Shown: positions 15,966 to 24,356, counted from the stretch's first letter. The stretch is 27,707 nt of DNA from Planctomycetes bacterium UBA1146 (GCA_002311345.1 DCAA01000002.1:314230-341936); one strand, 5' to 3'. The notes: generated by a model not told the origin, from the sequence alone. Numbers and translations: made by a program.

Positions 15966-17080
15966 GGACAAGTTCCATCCGGGGGGAGCGCATGCTCGGT
16001 CGAATCGAACCCGGCACCCAGATCCGCCAACTCGACACGCCTGGTAAAGACGAGTGAGGCGATTCGATCGCGATCGCTTGCCGAAAGCCCGACGAAACGA
16101 ACCCCGATGCCGCCCTCAGGATCTTCCCCGGCAGACACTTCTGACACCACTCGAGCGGTAACGTCTCTCGATCCCAGCGATGGGATCCCGCGTATGATGA
16201 GCAGGTCATCGGGATCGATGGCAGTCTCAGTCGAGAACCCCATACCCCCTGTGCCGATATCGATGAGATTTGCCTCCTGCAGCAGTTCCCGGTCACAATT
16301 GTCGTCACAACCGCTTCCAAGGGGCAGATGGAGGAATCGAATCGTCCCCTGGATGGGAACACGCAAATATTGACGCCTCTGTTCGAGGCGAACCTTCTGA
16401 GGAGTCTCCAGGAACAGGAACCACTCCCCCAGATCACGTTGCTCTTGCAGACGGGTCTCGAACAGGAAACAGCCACTCTCGGGGCGATAGAAAGAAACCT
16501 GAAGCTCATCTCCGACTTGCCACCCGGCAGACTCATCCATCGGTTGGGAACTCTCGATGACACGAACCGCAAGACTATGAGCATCGCGGTGGATCATGAT
16601 GGTGCGCAGCGACAATCCATCCGGACCCTGGATCAATAGTTCCTCCTCTTCGACCGGAATCGACAACGCCTGGGATAATTCTGCTGGCACCTCCCAGCCC
16701 CTGCGAATCCGAATCCGGTCGAGGGCACGACGATGGCCCAGTTCTCGAATCAGATCGGGATCGGTAGTGAGCGCCTTCTCGAGGGCATCCTCGAAAACGA
16801 TCCTGGAATTGAGCAGACGACTCATGTCGGAAGCCTCGGATACTGCCAGCAAGGTGAGCAGTAGTTCCGCCTCCACTCCATCGATCCCCTGCGCGATCAG
16901 ATCGTCGCGGGTATCGATTCCAGTGGCCAGAGGACGAGTTGAGACCGATGAGCGGCTATTACGGCTACCCGGCCGCATCACCATGCGCCACCACCGCATC
17001 ACCCTCTCGCCGAAGAACAAGAAGATGGAAAGCAGCAGTAGTCCCAGAGCAAGCCACAGATTGAGCGTTTCCGGTCTCAT
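15962..17080 (-). CDS. Membrane-anchored PilZ-domain protein (YcgR-like)
   Basis: The 372-residue protein has one N-terminal transmembrane helix (LWLALGLLLLSIFLFF, 8-23), a helical cytoplasmic linker and a YcgR-N-like beta domain (about 150-230). A PilZ domain (about 230-350) completes it. PilZ binds cyclic di-GMP through an RxxxR motif, seen as R236-QYL-R240, and a D/NxSxxG motif. Here the second motif reads DIGTGG (274-279), with Gly in place of Ser, as occurs in some functional members. The ATG at 17080 is preceded by GAGGAT. It lies 137 bases downstream of the VWA/HEAT gene on the same strand. A c-di-GMP receptor role is likely; the output is unknown, since no flagellar or pilus genes lie in the window. 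Confidence 0.85.
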   Translation of the reverse strand: MRPETLNLWLALGLLLLSIFLFFGERVMRWWRMVMRPGSRNSRSSVSTRPLATGIDTRDDLIAQGIDGVEAELLLTLLAVSEASDMSRLLNSRIVFEDALEKALTTDPDLIRELGHRRALDRIRIRRGWEVPAELSQALSIPVEEEELLIQGPDGLSLRTIMIHRDAHSLAVRVIESSQPMDESAGWQVGDELQVSFYRPESGCFLFETRLQEQRDLGEWFLFLETPQKVRLEQRRQYLRVPIQGTIRFLHLPLGSGCDDNCDRELLQEANLIDIGTGGMGFSTETAIDPDDLLIIRGIPSLGSRDVTARVVSEVSAGEDPEGGIGVRFVGLSASDRDRIASLVFTRRVELADLGAGFDSTEHALPPDGTCP

Positions 17081-17217
17081 CGGCGATCCTCATCGTCTAA
17101 ACGGCACGGAACATTCCCCCACTCCCATCGGCATCATCGAGTCTGAACTTGAGAGTATTCGCGCCGCTACTGGCGGCCCGAGGGGTGACAACGATCAGCA
17201 GTTGAGGAGGGGGAGAA

Positions 17218-19716
17218 CTATCGACCGGCTATGATGTAGGCGCCCCGGTTCTGGGCCGCGAGGTTCTCCATGAAAGCGGATGTGAACCCCATCGCGATGG
17301 TATGGATCGTTACCTGGCTCTCCTGGTTGAGACGCAGGATCTCCTGCAGGATCCGCTCGGGATCGACGAAGGTCCCCATGCTGGGAGCCCCATCGGAGAG
17401 AAAGAAGATGGTATCGACATGACCGGCTTGCAGCACCTGCGCCAGCGAATCATAGATGTTGGTGCCGCCACCAGGTTGCAGTCCCCGCACGAACTGTTTG
17501 GCGCTCTTGACCGACTTCGGAGACAACTTGAGGGGTTTCGGATTCAGGTTGATCGGATTGCTGTCGAAGCGAACCAGGTTGAAGAAGGTACCCGGCCGTA
17601 ACTTCTCGAGAGCGGTCAACAACTCACTCTTGGCCAGATCGAGCCGCTGCATCGTATCGTTGCCACCTCCCTCCCTCGGAACCGTCACCTGCTGCCCCAT
17701 GCTGCCGGAGCAATCGATGATGAACGCGATCCTGCGACTGATGATCTCGACGCCGAAGTAGGATGGGGTCCGGGCTGCACTCGGATCCGCCTTGCGCACA
17801 TAGGTGTGTCCTCCCTGGCGCTCCTGTTCCTTTTTGGCGATCTCTACAGGGTCGTAACGATCTCGTTCTCGCTGCCAGTACTTGTGCCAGTTCGACACAT
17901 CGGGACCAAGATCCACACCGGTGGCAGCGATCAGACGTTCGACCACCTGTGGTAGCAGTGCTCCGTCCTCCCGTTCCATCGCTTCGAGCAGGGCATCGAC
18001 CACCCTCACGTCGTGCACCCCCGCCAGCGCTCTCAGTGCTGCTGATCGGACCTGCCAGGCAGGATCGGAGAGAGCCTCGATACGACGCAGCAGACTGGTC
18101 TCACCGGCAACCTTGCCCAGCGCGGTGATGACCAGGGTGCGCAGCGGTACATCCTTGTAATTCCCCAGTGCCAGAAGCATCTCGAGAGCATCGGAGGGAT
18201 CGAGCCGACACAGTGCCCGTACCGCCTCGCGCTGGAACTCGAGATCTCTCGTCAAACGTCGCGATGCCTTGGCGATCTCCTCCACTGCGGTGCTGGTCCC
18301 GATCAGCGCCAGGGCCCTCACTGCGGCTCTTCTCAACTGCGAGGAGGGGTGCCTGAGCAGCCCCGTGAGCGTCGTTTCCGCTGGCCTGAAACCAGCTCTG
18401 CCGAGCACATCGGCAACCGCCAGGCGAGCCAGCAATCGGGCACGATCCTGATCGAGAACCTTGTCGTGCAGCCAGTCGAGAGCAGCACCATCCCGGATCG
18501 ATCTCAACGCCCGCAGGATCCTGTCGAAGTTCCTGCGACGAAGCTGCGGCAGGCCTTCGAGCGAATCCCCTTCGGGAACGATCTCTACCAGCATGCGGGC
18601 TGCATCCTTGTTGCCGATCCTGCCGAGCAAATCGATGGCAGCAAAGGCCACGCTCTGGTTCGCGACGCTGGTCCAGCGCTCGAGCGGCTTCAACCTCACC
18701 TTCTCCAGATGACGGGGCTTCATCGCTTCGAGCACCTGTCGACGGCCAACAGTGGTGAGAGACGGAAGTCGCGCCAGGATGTCCCGTGCCACTTCATTGC
18801 CCCCCACCCTCAGCAGTGGAACTGCAGCGATGTTCTGGATCTCCTTGGTCGGATCCTCCAGCAACTTGCGCAGGAACAACTCCGATTCTCGACAGCGACA
18901 ATCACCCGCCTCATCGAGCACCGTCTTGAGAATCTTGATTTCCCTGCTGCGCTCGGCATAGGGAAGTGCGCGCCACTCCTTGAGGGCTCGATCCCAATCC
19001 CTGACCACCTGTCGCATCCGTTCGCGCGGAGCGCGCAAGGTAAAGAGACGATCGCGTGCGCGCCGGGCTGAACTCTTTGAGGGGTGCTGCGCGATGAGAC
19101 GGTTCCAGGTCGAACGGGCCAGCTCGTACTTCCCCATCTCGCGCTGGCAGTACCCGGCATCGTAGAGGCACTCGGGAACCAGACTGTGATCGGGAAAGCG
19201 TTGCGGAACCTGCTCGAAGCGTTGCAGCGCTTGTTGCCATTCGAGCGTCTCCTGCAAACAATGGCCCAAGCCGTGCAAGGCGAGAGGCGTCGCATCCGCG
19301 CCAAGATCCTCGTCCAGATATGCGAGATAACCCTCACGCGCCGGCCTCGATCTGCCCAATCGTCGCTGACACTCGGAACGGTACGCCAGTGCCTCGTGGG
19401 CACTACTGGTCTCGGGCCACTGGTGCCGGATCTCCTCGAGTTGATCCTCCAGTTCGATCAATCTCTCGTTTTTCGCATCCTTGGCCCTCGGTAACTTACC
19501 GAGCGACTTGATCACCTTCTCGAGCGCCTCGAGGGCCTCTTGCTCGGGACCTTGCACCACCTCGGCAGGTTGCTCCTGTTCACTCTGCTCTTCGTCACTG
19601 TCGTCGTCATCCGCGCTCACCACCACTGGCGATGCAAACAACATCGCACAGGTGATCATCAGCAGCAAAAGACCGATGAACCAGGCCCTGGAAGAACTCG
19701 AGTAGCAAGGATTCAT
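17218..19716 (-). CDS. Secreted TPR-like/HEAT-repeat/von Willebrand A protein
   Basis: The 832-residue protein has a signal peptide (FIGLLLLMITCAMLFASPVVVSA) followed by a very acidic linker (DDDDSDEEQSEQEQ). TPR-like helical repeats (about 60-240) come next, including ALQRFEQVPQRFPDHSL. A HEAT-like array (about 290-610) contains repeats such as SSQLRRAAVRALALIG and AWQVRSAALRALAGV. A C-terminal VWA domain has a complete metal site: D668-x-S-x-S in DCSGSMG, Thr752 in GGGTNIYD and Asp775 in LSDGAPS. Such proteins are protein-interaction platforms; this architecture is common in planctomycetes but functionally undefined. The ATG at 19716 was chosen because it begins the signal peptide; its ribosome-binding site is weak. 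It follows the four-TM membrane gene by 46 bases. Confidence 0.9.
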   Translation of the reverse strand: MNPCYSSSSRAWFIGLLLLMITCAMLFASPVVVSADDDDSDEEQSEQEQPAEVVQGPEQEALEALEKVIKSLGKLPRAKDAKNERLIELEDQLEEIRHQWPETSSAHEALAYRSECQRRLGRSRPAREGYLAYLDEDLGADATPLALHGLGHCLQETLEWQQALQRFEQVPQRFPDHSLVPECLYDAGYCQREMGKYELARSTWNRLIAQHPSKSSARRARDRLFTLRAPRERMRQVVRDWDRALKEWRALPYAERSREIKILKTVLDEAGDCRCRESELFLRKLLEDPTKEIQNIAAVPLLRVGGNEVARDILARLPSLTTVGRRQVLEAMKPRHLEKVRLKPLERWTSVANQSVAFAAIDLLGRIGNKDAARMLVEIVPEGDSLEGLPQLRRRNFDRILRALRSIRDGAALDWLHDKVLDQDRARLLARLAVADVLGRAGFRPAETTLTGLLRHPSSQLRRAAVRALALIGTSTAVEEIAKASRRLTRDLEFQREAVRALCRLDPSDALEMLLALGNYKDVPLRTLVITALGKVAGETSLLRRIEALSDPAWQVRSAALRALAGVHDVRVVDALLEAMEREDGALLPQVVERLIAATGVDLGPDVSNWHKYWQRERDRYDPVEIAKKEQERQGGHTYVRKADPSAARTPSYFGVEIISRRIAFIIDCSGSMGQQVTVPREGGGNDTMQRLDLAKSELLTALEKLRPGTFFNLVRFDSNPINLNPKPLKLSPKSVKSAKQFVRGLQPGGGTNIYDSLAQVLQAGHVDTIFFLSDGAPSMGTFVDPERILQEILRLNQESQVTIHTIAMGFTSAFMENLAAQNRGAYIIAGR

Positions 19717-19762
19717 GTCGGATCTTTCCGGATGGTTGTACCGATCGACAAGCCACAAGATT

Positions 19763-20224
19763 CTAACCGGAAGCGGGGATTTCCGCGAGCATCCGGGAGA
19801 TAACGATGATACCAATCACCAACAGCGTCGACAGTCCGAGCCAGGTGCTGGCAGATTTGCGCATCCCTGCCAGTGCCTCCGAACGACCCGCCATCGCCGA
19901 CGCGACGAAGAGCACCCCCATCGCCAGTAGGAACTTGATGCCGAATAACATGTGGTAACTCGCACCGGCAGCCCCGGCTTCCTTCTGGGCAGTAGCCTTC
20001 TCCATACCCACCGCCATGAACTGGTAGAGGCCGGTTACAATTAGCACCAGGATTCCGATGTGAACGAAGGGAGCCCAGCGTTTGCGAATCGATTCCTTCA
20101 ACTCGGCCGATCCCGCCTCGGACGTGACCGCCGGATGAACTGCCCGCCACTGGAAAAAGACGGTACCGGCGATGAAAAAGGCAAAGATGACGTGCACCAG
20201 GGTGCTAATTTCAGGTCCTGACAA
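19763..20224 (-). CDS. Four-TM integral membrane protein, CopD-like
   Basis: The 153-residue protein has four hydrophobic helices (HVIFAFFIAGTVFF, FVHIGILVLIVTGLY, MLFGIKFLLAMGVLFVAS and LGLSTLLVIGIIVIS). His and Arg residues sit near the helix ends, in the pattern of small CopD-like or cytochrome-b-like membrane proteins. The function is unknown. I place the start at TTG 20224, with GGGAG six bases upstream; longer frames run into the divergent aldolase gene and give a Gln/Arg-rich segment without a family look. The gene is first in a probable operon with the VWA/HEAT gene and the PilZ gene. Confidence 0.75.
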   Translation of the reverse strand: MSGPEISTLVHVIFAFFIAGTVFFQWRAVHPAVTSEAGSAELKESIRKRWAPFVHIGILVLIVTGLYQFMAVGMEKATAQKEAGAAGASYHMLFGIKFLLAMGVLFVASAMAGRSEALAGMRKSASTWLGLSTLLVIGIIVISRMLAEIPASG

Positions 20225-20275
20225 GATAAGCTCCCATCCGGGCCTCGGTTGCTCTGCGCGAGGCTGCCGCTCATC

Positions 20276-20986
20276 ATGGCCTCGCTGGAGCAGATTACCA
20301 CCGCACAGCGAGGAGGTCCTTTGCAGCATTCTCAACCAGACCCCCAGGAATTCGCGGATTTCCTCGCTGCAGCCCGTGCAAGCGCCATTTTACGTACCCC
20401 TCATGGAGATCTCGCTCAAGATGCGATGAAAGCCGCAATCCGCGGTGGATTCCGCATCTGCGAGTTCACTCTGACAATTCCAGATGCGCTCGATCACATC
20501 AGAGCCATCTCAGAACAATTCCCAGAGGTGGTGGTCGGCGCCGGAACCGTGCTGAGTCCCGAAGATGCACACAAGGCAGTCGAGGCGGGAGCACGCTTCC
20601 TGGTCTCCCCGGTGGTCGATCGAGAAGTGATCGAGACCGCCACAGCACTGGATGTCGCCAGCATCCCCGGCTGTGCGACTCCTACCGAGATGCTTGCAGC
20701 ACACGAGATGGGCGCGCCGCTGGTGAAACTGTTTCCGGCTCCCGCCGGAGGAGCGGCGTGGCTGAAGGCTGTTCTGGGACCACTCCCGTTCCTGAAAATC
20801 GTTCCCACCGGCGGCGTCGACCTTCACAATGCCGCAGATTTCCTGGCCGCCGGAGCTCATGCCATCGGTTTCGTCGCTCCTCTCTTCGTTGCCGAAGATG
20901 TGGAACTTCGGCGCTGGGACTGCATCGAGGAACGAGCGCGGCAATTGCTGGCGGCTTGTACACCAGCAGGCGTGGCAAAAGGTTGA
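20276..20986 (+). CDS. eda: KDPG/KHG aldolase
   Basis: The 236-residue class I aldolase splits 2-keto-3-deoxy-6-phosphogluconate into pyruvate and glyceraldehyde 3-phosphate, the last step of the Entner-Doudoroff route, and may also act on 4-hydroxy-2-oxoglutarate. The Schiff-base Lys151 lies in PLVKLFPA, the catalytic Glu63 in CEFTLT, and the phosphate-binding KIVPTGGVD follows. Length is near the usual 210-235. The ATG at 20276 is chosen by similarity length, and the ribosome-binding site is weak; a TTG at 20249 would overlap less conserved sequence. It heads a four-gene co-directional cluster. No edd dehydratase gene is present in the window. Confidence 0.9.
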   Translation: MASLEQITTAQRGGPLQHSQPDPQEFADFLAAARASAILRTPHGDLAQDAMKAAIRGGFRICEFTLTIPDALDHIRAISEQFPEVVVGAGTVLSPEDAHKAVEAGARFLVSPVVDREVIETATALDVASIPGCATPTEMLAAHEMGAPLVKLFPAPAGGAAWLKAVLGPLPFLKIVPTGGVDLHNAADFLAAGAHAIGFVAPLFVAEDVELRRWDCIEERARQLLAACTPAGVAKG

Positions 20987-21014
20987 GTCCATCGCAATGG
21001 TTGAGGAGTTTCAG

Positions 21015-21731
21015 ATGACCTATCTCGGTAAGGAAACCACTTTTCAGTGGCTCGGACATGCGACCTTTCTGATCGGCACCCCATCGGGACGATCGGTACT
21101 GTTCGATCCCTGGTTCGATAACCCGTCCTTTCCCAAAGATGTGCCAGAGCCGGAGCAGGTCGACCTGATCCTGCTCACCCATGGTCACTGGGACCATTCC
21201 GATAGCGTCATCCCCCAGGCGCAGAAGCACGGCTGCCAGGTCGTTTGTAATGTCGAACTGGCGCACTGGTTCCGCAAACAGGGACTGCCGGAGGATCAGG
21301 TCGTCGAGATGAACAAGGGTGGGACCATCGAGATCTGCGATCTCCAGGTCACGATGACCGATGCCCGTCACTCATCGGGAATCATCATCGATGACGAGTA
21401 CCGCTATGGCGGAGAAGCCGGCGGCTTCGTGGTCGAGACCGAGAACGAATTCCGCTTCTACTACGCAGGAGATACCTGCGTCTTCGGTGACATGGCTCTC
21501 ATCGGAGAACTCTACTCGCCGACGATGGCGATCCTTCCCATCGGAGATCTCTACACCATGGGTCCGAGAGAGGCGGCCAAAGCCGCTCATCTGCTCGGCG
21601 TTCAGATGGTCATCCCGATGCACTACGGCACCTTTCCCGCCCTCCACGGAACTCCGGGACAGTTGCGCGAGGCGATCGGCAACCTGCCGATCGAGGTGAT
21701 CGACATCGAGCCAGGGCAAACCGTGGAGTAA
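21015..21731 (+). CDS. UPF0173-family metal-dependent hydrolase (metallo-beta-lactamase fold)
   Basis: The 238-residue protein has the length and motifs of the UPF0173 (YtkL-like) family of metallo-beta-lactamase-fold hydrolases. Zinc-ligand motifs are THGHWDHSD (His56, His58, Asp60, His61), DARHSSG (His119), YAGDT (Asp153) and MHYGTFP (His203). The N-terminal GHATFLI is also typical. Family substrates are unknown. The start is ATG 21015 with GAGGAG six bases upstream; an upstream ATG at 20997 lacks such a site. It lies 28 bases after the aldolase gene and two bases before the lipid kinase gene. Confidence 0.92.
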   Translation: MTYLGKETTFQWLGHATFLIGTPSGRSVLFDPWFDNPSFPKDVPEPEQVDLILLTHGHWDHSDSVIPQAQKHGCQVVCNVELAHWFRKQGLPEDQVVEMNKGGTIEICDLQVTMTDARHSSGIIIDDEYRYGGEAGGFVVETENEFRFYYAGDTCVFGDMALIGELYSPTMAILPIGDLYTMGPREAAKAAHLLGVQMVIPMHYGTFPALHGTPGQLREAIGNLPIEVIDIEPGQTVE

Positions 21732-21733
21732 CG

Positions 21734-22675
21734 ATGGGACTGGACATTCCTGAGGCCATTCGATCTCTGCTGCTGCTGACGAACCCCGGCTCGAGGCGTG
21801 CTAAAGAGATCCATCGCGAACTCGAGTCCCGGGTCGCTGAAATTGCCGGATCGTGCCAGGTGATCTGGAGAGATATCTTCTCTCCACCCGATCAGGAACT
21901 TGCTGTCGATCGAGCCGTGATCGTCGGTGGAGATGGAACCGTCAATCTGGGCCTGAAGTGGCTTCAGGAGGCCGGAATCACGGCGCCGGTGGCACTGATC
22001 CCGGCCGGCACCGGCAACAACCTGGCCCGAGGACTGGGGCTACCGGTCGATGCCAGTGAAGCGATCAGGATCGCCTTCTGTACCGTCGATACGCGCAGGA
22101 TCGACGCGGTGGGTATGACCTACGATGGCGCGACCCGGGGACTGATGCTGCAGGTCGCCGCAGCAGGAATTCCCGCCCACATCGCACGTCGATTCGATCA
22201 GTTGCGTCACATGCCTGTGATTTCCTATCCGGTGCGCTGGATCGGCGACCCCTTTTACAGACTGCTGGCACTTCGCACCATCGCCAGTAACGAGAATCGC
22301 TCCTTCGAGTGGGACATCGACATCGATGGGGAATCGATGGAACTCTCCGGATCGGCGCTCTTCTTCTGTAACGAGGGAACCATAGGAGGAGGCTTCACCC
22401 CGTGTCCGAAGGCGAACGTCAACGATGGCCTGCTCGATGTGTGCCTGCTTCCCACTCTCGGATTTCGGGAAACACTACGACTGTTCCGCCAGGTCTCGGC
22501 GGGCACTCACCTGGATTCCCGCGATGACATCTTCTACCGGCAATGTAAACGAGTGCGGCTGAAGCAATCCAGTTACCCGTTCCTGGTCGATGGAGATATC
22601 ATGGGAACCCCGGAGGTGATCGAACTGCAATCCTTCCCCGCCAGCATCGAACTCGTGATTCCGGAGATTTCGTGA
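21734..22675 (+). CDS. Diacylglycerol-kinase-family lipid kinase (YegS/LCB5 type)
   Basis: The 313-residue enzyme belongs to the DAGK-catalytic family, which phosphorylates a lipid hydroxyl such as diacylglycerol using ATP at the membrane surface. The nucleotide-binding GGDGT (65-69) and AGTGNNLAR (91-99) motifs are intact. The second domain contains the family-typical FFCNEGTIGGGF and NDGLLDVCLL. The ATG at 21734 has GGAG five bases upstream. Its TGA overlaps the GTG start of the GHL10 gene (GTGA), so the two are probably translated together. The true lipid substrate is unknown. Confidence 0.92.
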   Translation: MGLDIPEAIRSLLLLTNPGSRRAKEIHRELESRVAEIAGSCQVIWRDIFSPPDQELAVDRAVIVGGDGTVNLGLKWLQEAGITAPVALIPAGTGNNLARGLGLPVDASEAIRIAFCTVDTRRIDAVGMTYDGATRGLMLQVAAAGIPAHIARRFDQLRHMPVISYPVRWIGDPFYRLLALRTIASNENRSFEWDIDIDGESMELSGSALFFCNEGTIGGGFTPCPKANVNDGLLDVCLLPTLGFRETLRLFRQVSAGTHLDSRDDIFYRQCKRVRLKQSSYPFLVDGDIMGTPEVIELQSFPASIELVIPEIS

Positions 22676-23817
22676 ATCGGCTGATTCGACAACACTCTGT
22701 GCTGTTGCTGGCATGCTTGATGGTGCTGCTGAGTTGCGGTTGTAGCAGCCGTGCGAAGGTTCCCATCCGCAAGGCACTGTGGATCACCCGGTGGGACTAT
22801 CTCACCGAACAACAGGTCCGCACCTGTATCGCAAACGCCGCCCGAGGCGGCTTCGACACGGTTCTGTTCCAGGTGCGCGGTAACGGTACCGTCTTCTACC
22901 GTTCATCGCTGGAACCCTGGGCCGAGGAGTTCGACCATCAGGACCCGGGATTCGACCCGCTGGCGATCGCCTGCCAGGAAGCGAAGCGACTCGGTGTGTC
23001 GATCCACGCCTGGATCAACGCGGTTCCAGGTTGGCGAGGAGATCAACCGCCACCGGATACCTCTCCACCTCAACACTGGAGCGCCCGACCTCACTGGTTT
23101 CTGCACGATGACGAGGGCCAGAGGCAGGCGCTTCAACCGGATTACTACGTGGCGTTGAATCCTTGCCTTCCCGAGGTTCGCCATCATGTCGGGCGCATCT
23201 GCGCCGAACTGGTCGAGAACTATTCGATCGATGGAATCCATCTCGATTACATCCGTTTCCTCGAATCAGGGATTGAAACCGATTACCCCAGAGATCCCAG
23301 GAGTTTGCAGTTGTACGAGCAAGCGACAGGATCAGCCGATCCCGACAAGACACCCGATGCGTGGGACAAATGGCGACGAGATCAGATCACCGAGATGGTG
23401 CGGGAGATTCGTAGGGCAGTACGCCAGGTGGATCGGGATGCGATACTGAGTGCCGCGGTCTACCGGACCCCCAGCATCGCTTATGACCGGGTGCGCCAGG
23501 ACTGGCCACGGTGGCTGCGACTCGGTCTCGTCGATGCGGTTTTTCCGATGCAATACGACCGTGAGATCGCTCGCTTCGAGCGTCGGGTCGCAGAATGCCT
23601 GCGAGAAGCACGCGGATATCCGGTACTGATGGGACTGGGTACCTACCTGCACGAGGATCCGGCCATCACCCGCCGTCAGAGTGAACTGGCACTGCGACTC
23701 GGCTGCCAGGGAGTCAGCCACTTTGCCTACTCCTCTTTCTGGGACGCCGGCACAGCCGGCTCATCGACGGAATCTGTGCGAAAGCTCAGGAGGCAACAAC
23801 TCCTCTCCAGCGACTGA
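22672..23817 (+). CDS. Glycosyl-hydrolase-like family 10 (DUF187) lipoprotein
   Basis: The 381-residue protein begins with a lipoprotein signal (LLLACLMVLLSC, with Cys22 likely lipidated) and should be tethered to a membrane facing the periplasm or outside. The mature part is a GHL10/DUF187 TIM barrel. ALWITRWDY opens the barrel, HAWIN is at 112-116, DGIHLDYIRF at 187-196 is the strongest signature, and MQYDR follows in the C-terminal half. Relatives are thought to act on polysaccharides or peptidoglycan-related glycans, but few have known substrates. The start is GTG 22672 with GGAG five bases upstream, overlapping the kinase stop. Confidence 0.88.
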   Translation: MNRLIRQHSVLLLACLMVLLSCGCSSRAKVPIRKALWITRWDYLTEQQVRTCIANAARGGFDTVLFQVRGNGTVFYRSSLEPWAEEFDHQDPGFDPLAIACQEAKRLGVSIHAWINAVPGWRGDQPPPDTSPPQHWSARPHWFLHDDEGQRQALQPDYYVALNPCLPEVRHHVGRICAELVENYSIDGIHLDYIRFLESGIETDYPRDPRSLQLYEQATGSADPDKTPDAWDKWRRDQITEMVREIRRAVRQVDRDAILSAAVYRTPSIAYDRVRQDWPRWLRLGLVDAVFPMQYDREIARFERRVAECLREARGYPVLMGLGTYLHEDPAITRRQSELALRLGCQGVSHFAYSSFWDAGTAGSSTESVRKLRRQQLLSSD

Positions 23818-23921
23818 TTCACAACCTCCTTTGCAAAAAGAAGTTAGATAAATGGCGATGGAACCGACAATATCATTCTTGAGAAAAAACTGCCGAATCC
23901 CGACTGCCGGGAACTCGGATA

Positions 23922-23950
23922 ACGACACTCTCGTATGGAAGGTGTACAAT
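23922..23950 (+). promoter_or_regulatory. Candidate sigma-70 promoter of the Cys-rich lipoprotein gene
   Basis: A good -10 (TACAAT, 23945-23950) lies 17 bases after ACGACA (23922-23927), which matches four of six -35 positions. It would give a leader of about 85 bases before the start at 24044. Confidence 0.4.
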
Positions 23951-23964
23951 CCGGACTCTCGTTT

Positions 23965-24017
23965 GGTCCTCAGGGGACCGTGATCAAGATTCCCCCGGAA
24001 TCCCAGAGAGGATCCGG
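23965..24017 (+). repeat. Two leader hairpins upstream of the Cys-rich lipoprotein gene
   Basis: GGTCC-TCAGG-GGACC (23965-23979) is a perfect five-base-pair hairpin. CCGGA(A)TCC (23995-24003) pairs with GGATCCGG (24010-24017) with a single bulged A. Both lie in the presumed leader between the promoter and the ribosome-binding site. Confidence 0.45.
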
Positions 24018-24043
24018 TGTGGTTCTCTCTGAAAGGAAATAGG

Positions 24044-24241
24044 ATGAGGAAAACTTTTCTCGCTCTCGTAGTTGTTGCTGGGCTCGCTACTGCAGGCTGT
24101 ATCTTCGCCCCTCAAGGTGGTGGTACCAAGGACACCAGTGACTCCGAGTGCGCGGCGACTGCATGTGCAGTTGCTTGCGAAGCTGCTGCGGCCAAGACTT
24201 GCGGCGACGACTGCGCCAAGCCGTGCTGCGCCGACAAGTAA
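24044..24241 (+). CDS. Small cysteine-rich lipoprotein
   Basis: The 65-residue product has a clear lipoprotein signal (FLALVVVAGLATAGC, lipidated Cys19). The mature 47 residues contain seven more cysteines at 36, 41, 45, 53, 57, 61 and 62. Several are spaced four residues apart (two CxxxC pairs, then a CC), in an Ala-rich, likely helical background. I recognise no family. A metal-binding, disulfide-rich or metallothionein-like role is possible but is inferred only from the cysteines. The start is ATG 24044, with AAGGA upstream; an earlier in-frame ATG would add nine residues before the signal. The gene is monocistronic, with its own promoter-like sequence, structured leader and strong terminator. 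Confidence 0.8.
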   Translation: MRKTFLALVVVAGLATAGCIFAPQGGGTKDTSDSECAATACAVACEAAAAKTCGDDCAKPCCADK

Positions 24242-24261
24242 TTCACTGAATTAGTGATCGT

Positions 24262-24300
24262 AAAAAGGGTGTCGGGTCTTTGATCCGACACCCTTTTTTT
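24262..24300 (+). terminator. Strong bidirectional intrinsic terminator
   Basis: A run of A (24262-24266) is followed by GGGTGTCGGGTC, a TTT loop, GATCCGACACCC and seven T (24294-24300). The stem is at least twelve pairs. On the minus strand it also ends in a T-run, so it can end both the Cys-rich lipoprotein transcript and the convergent alpha-toroid transcript. A separate small palindrome, TCACT-GAATT-AGTGA, lies at 24243-24257. Confidence 0.92.
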
Positions 24301-24356
24301 GCAACTGTATTGCGATGGATCGACGACTTCCGCTGCCCCTGGGCGCCGGTTGTCGA

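Noticed and set aside
18349..19071. A 240-codon open frame on the plus strand
   Set aside because: It lies wholly antisense to the HEAT-repeat part of the VWA protein and shows no domain.
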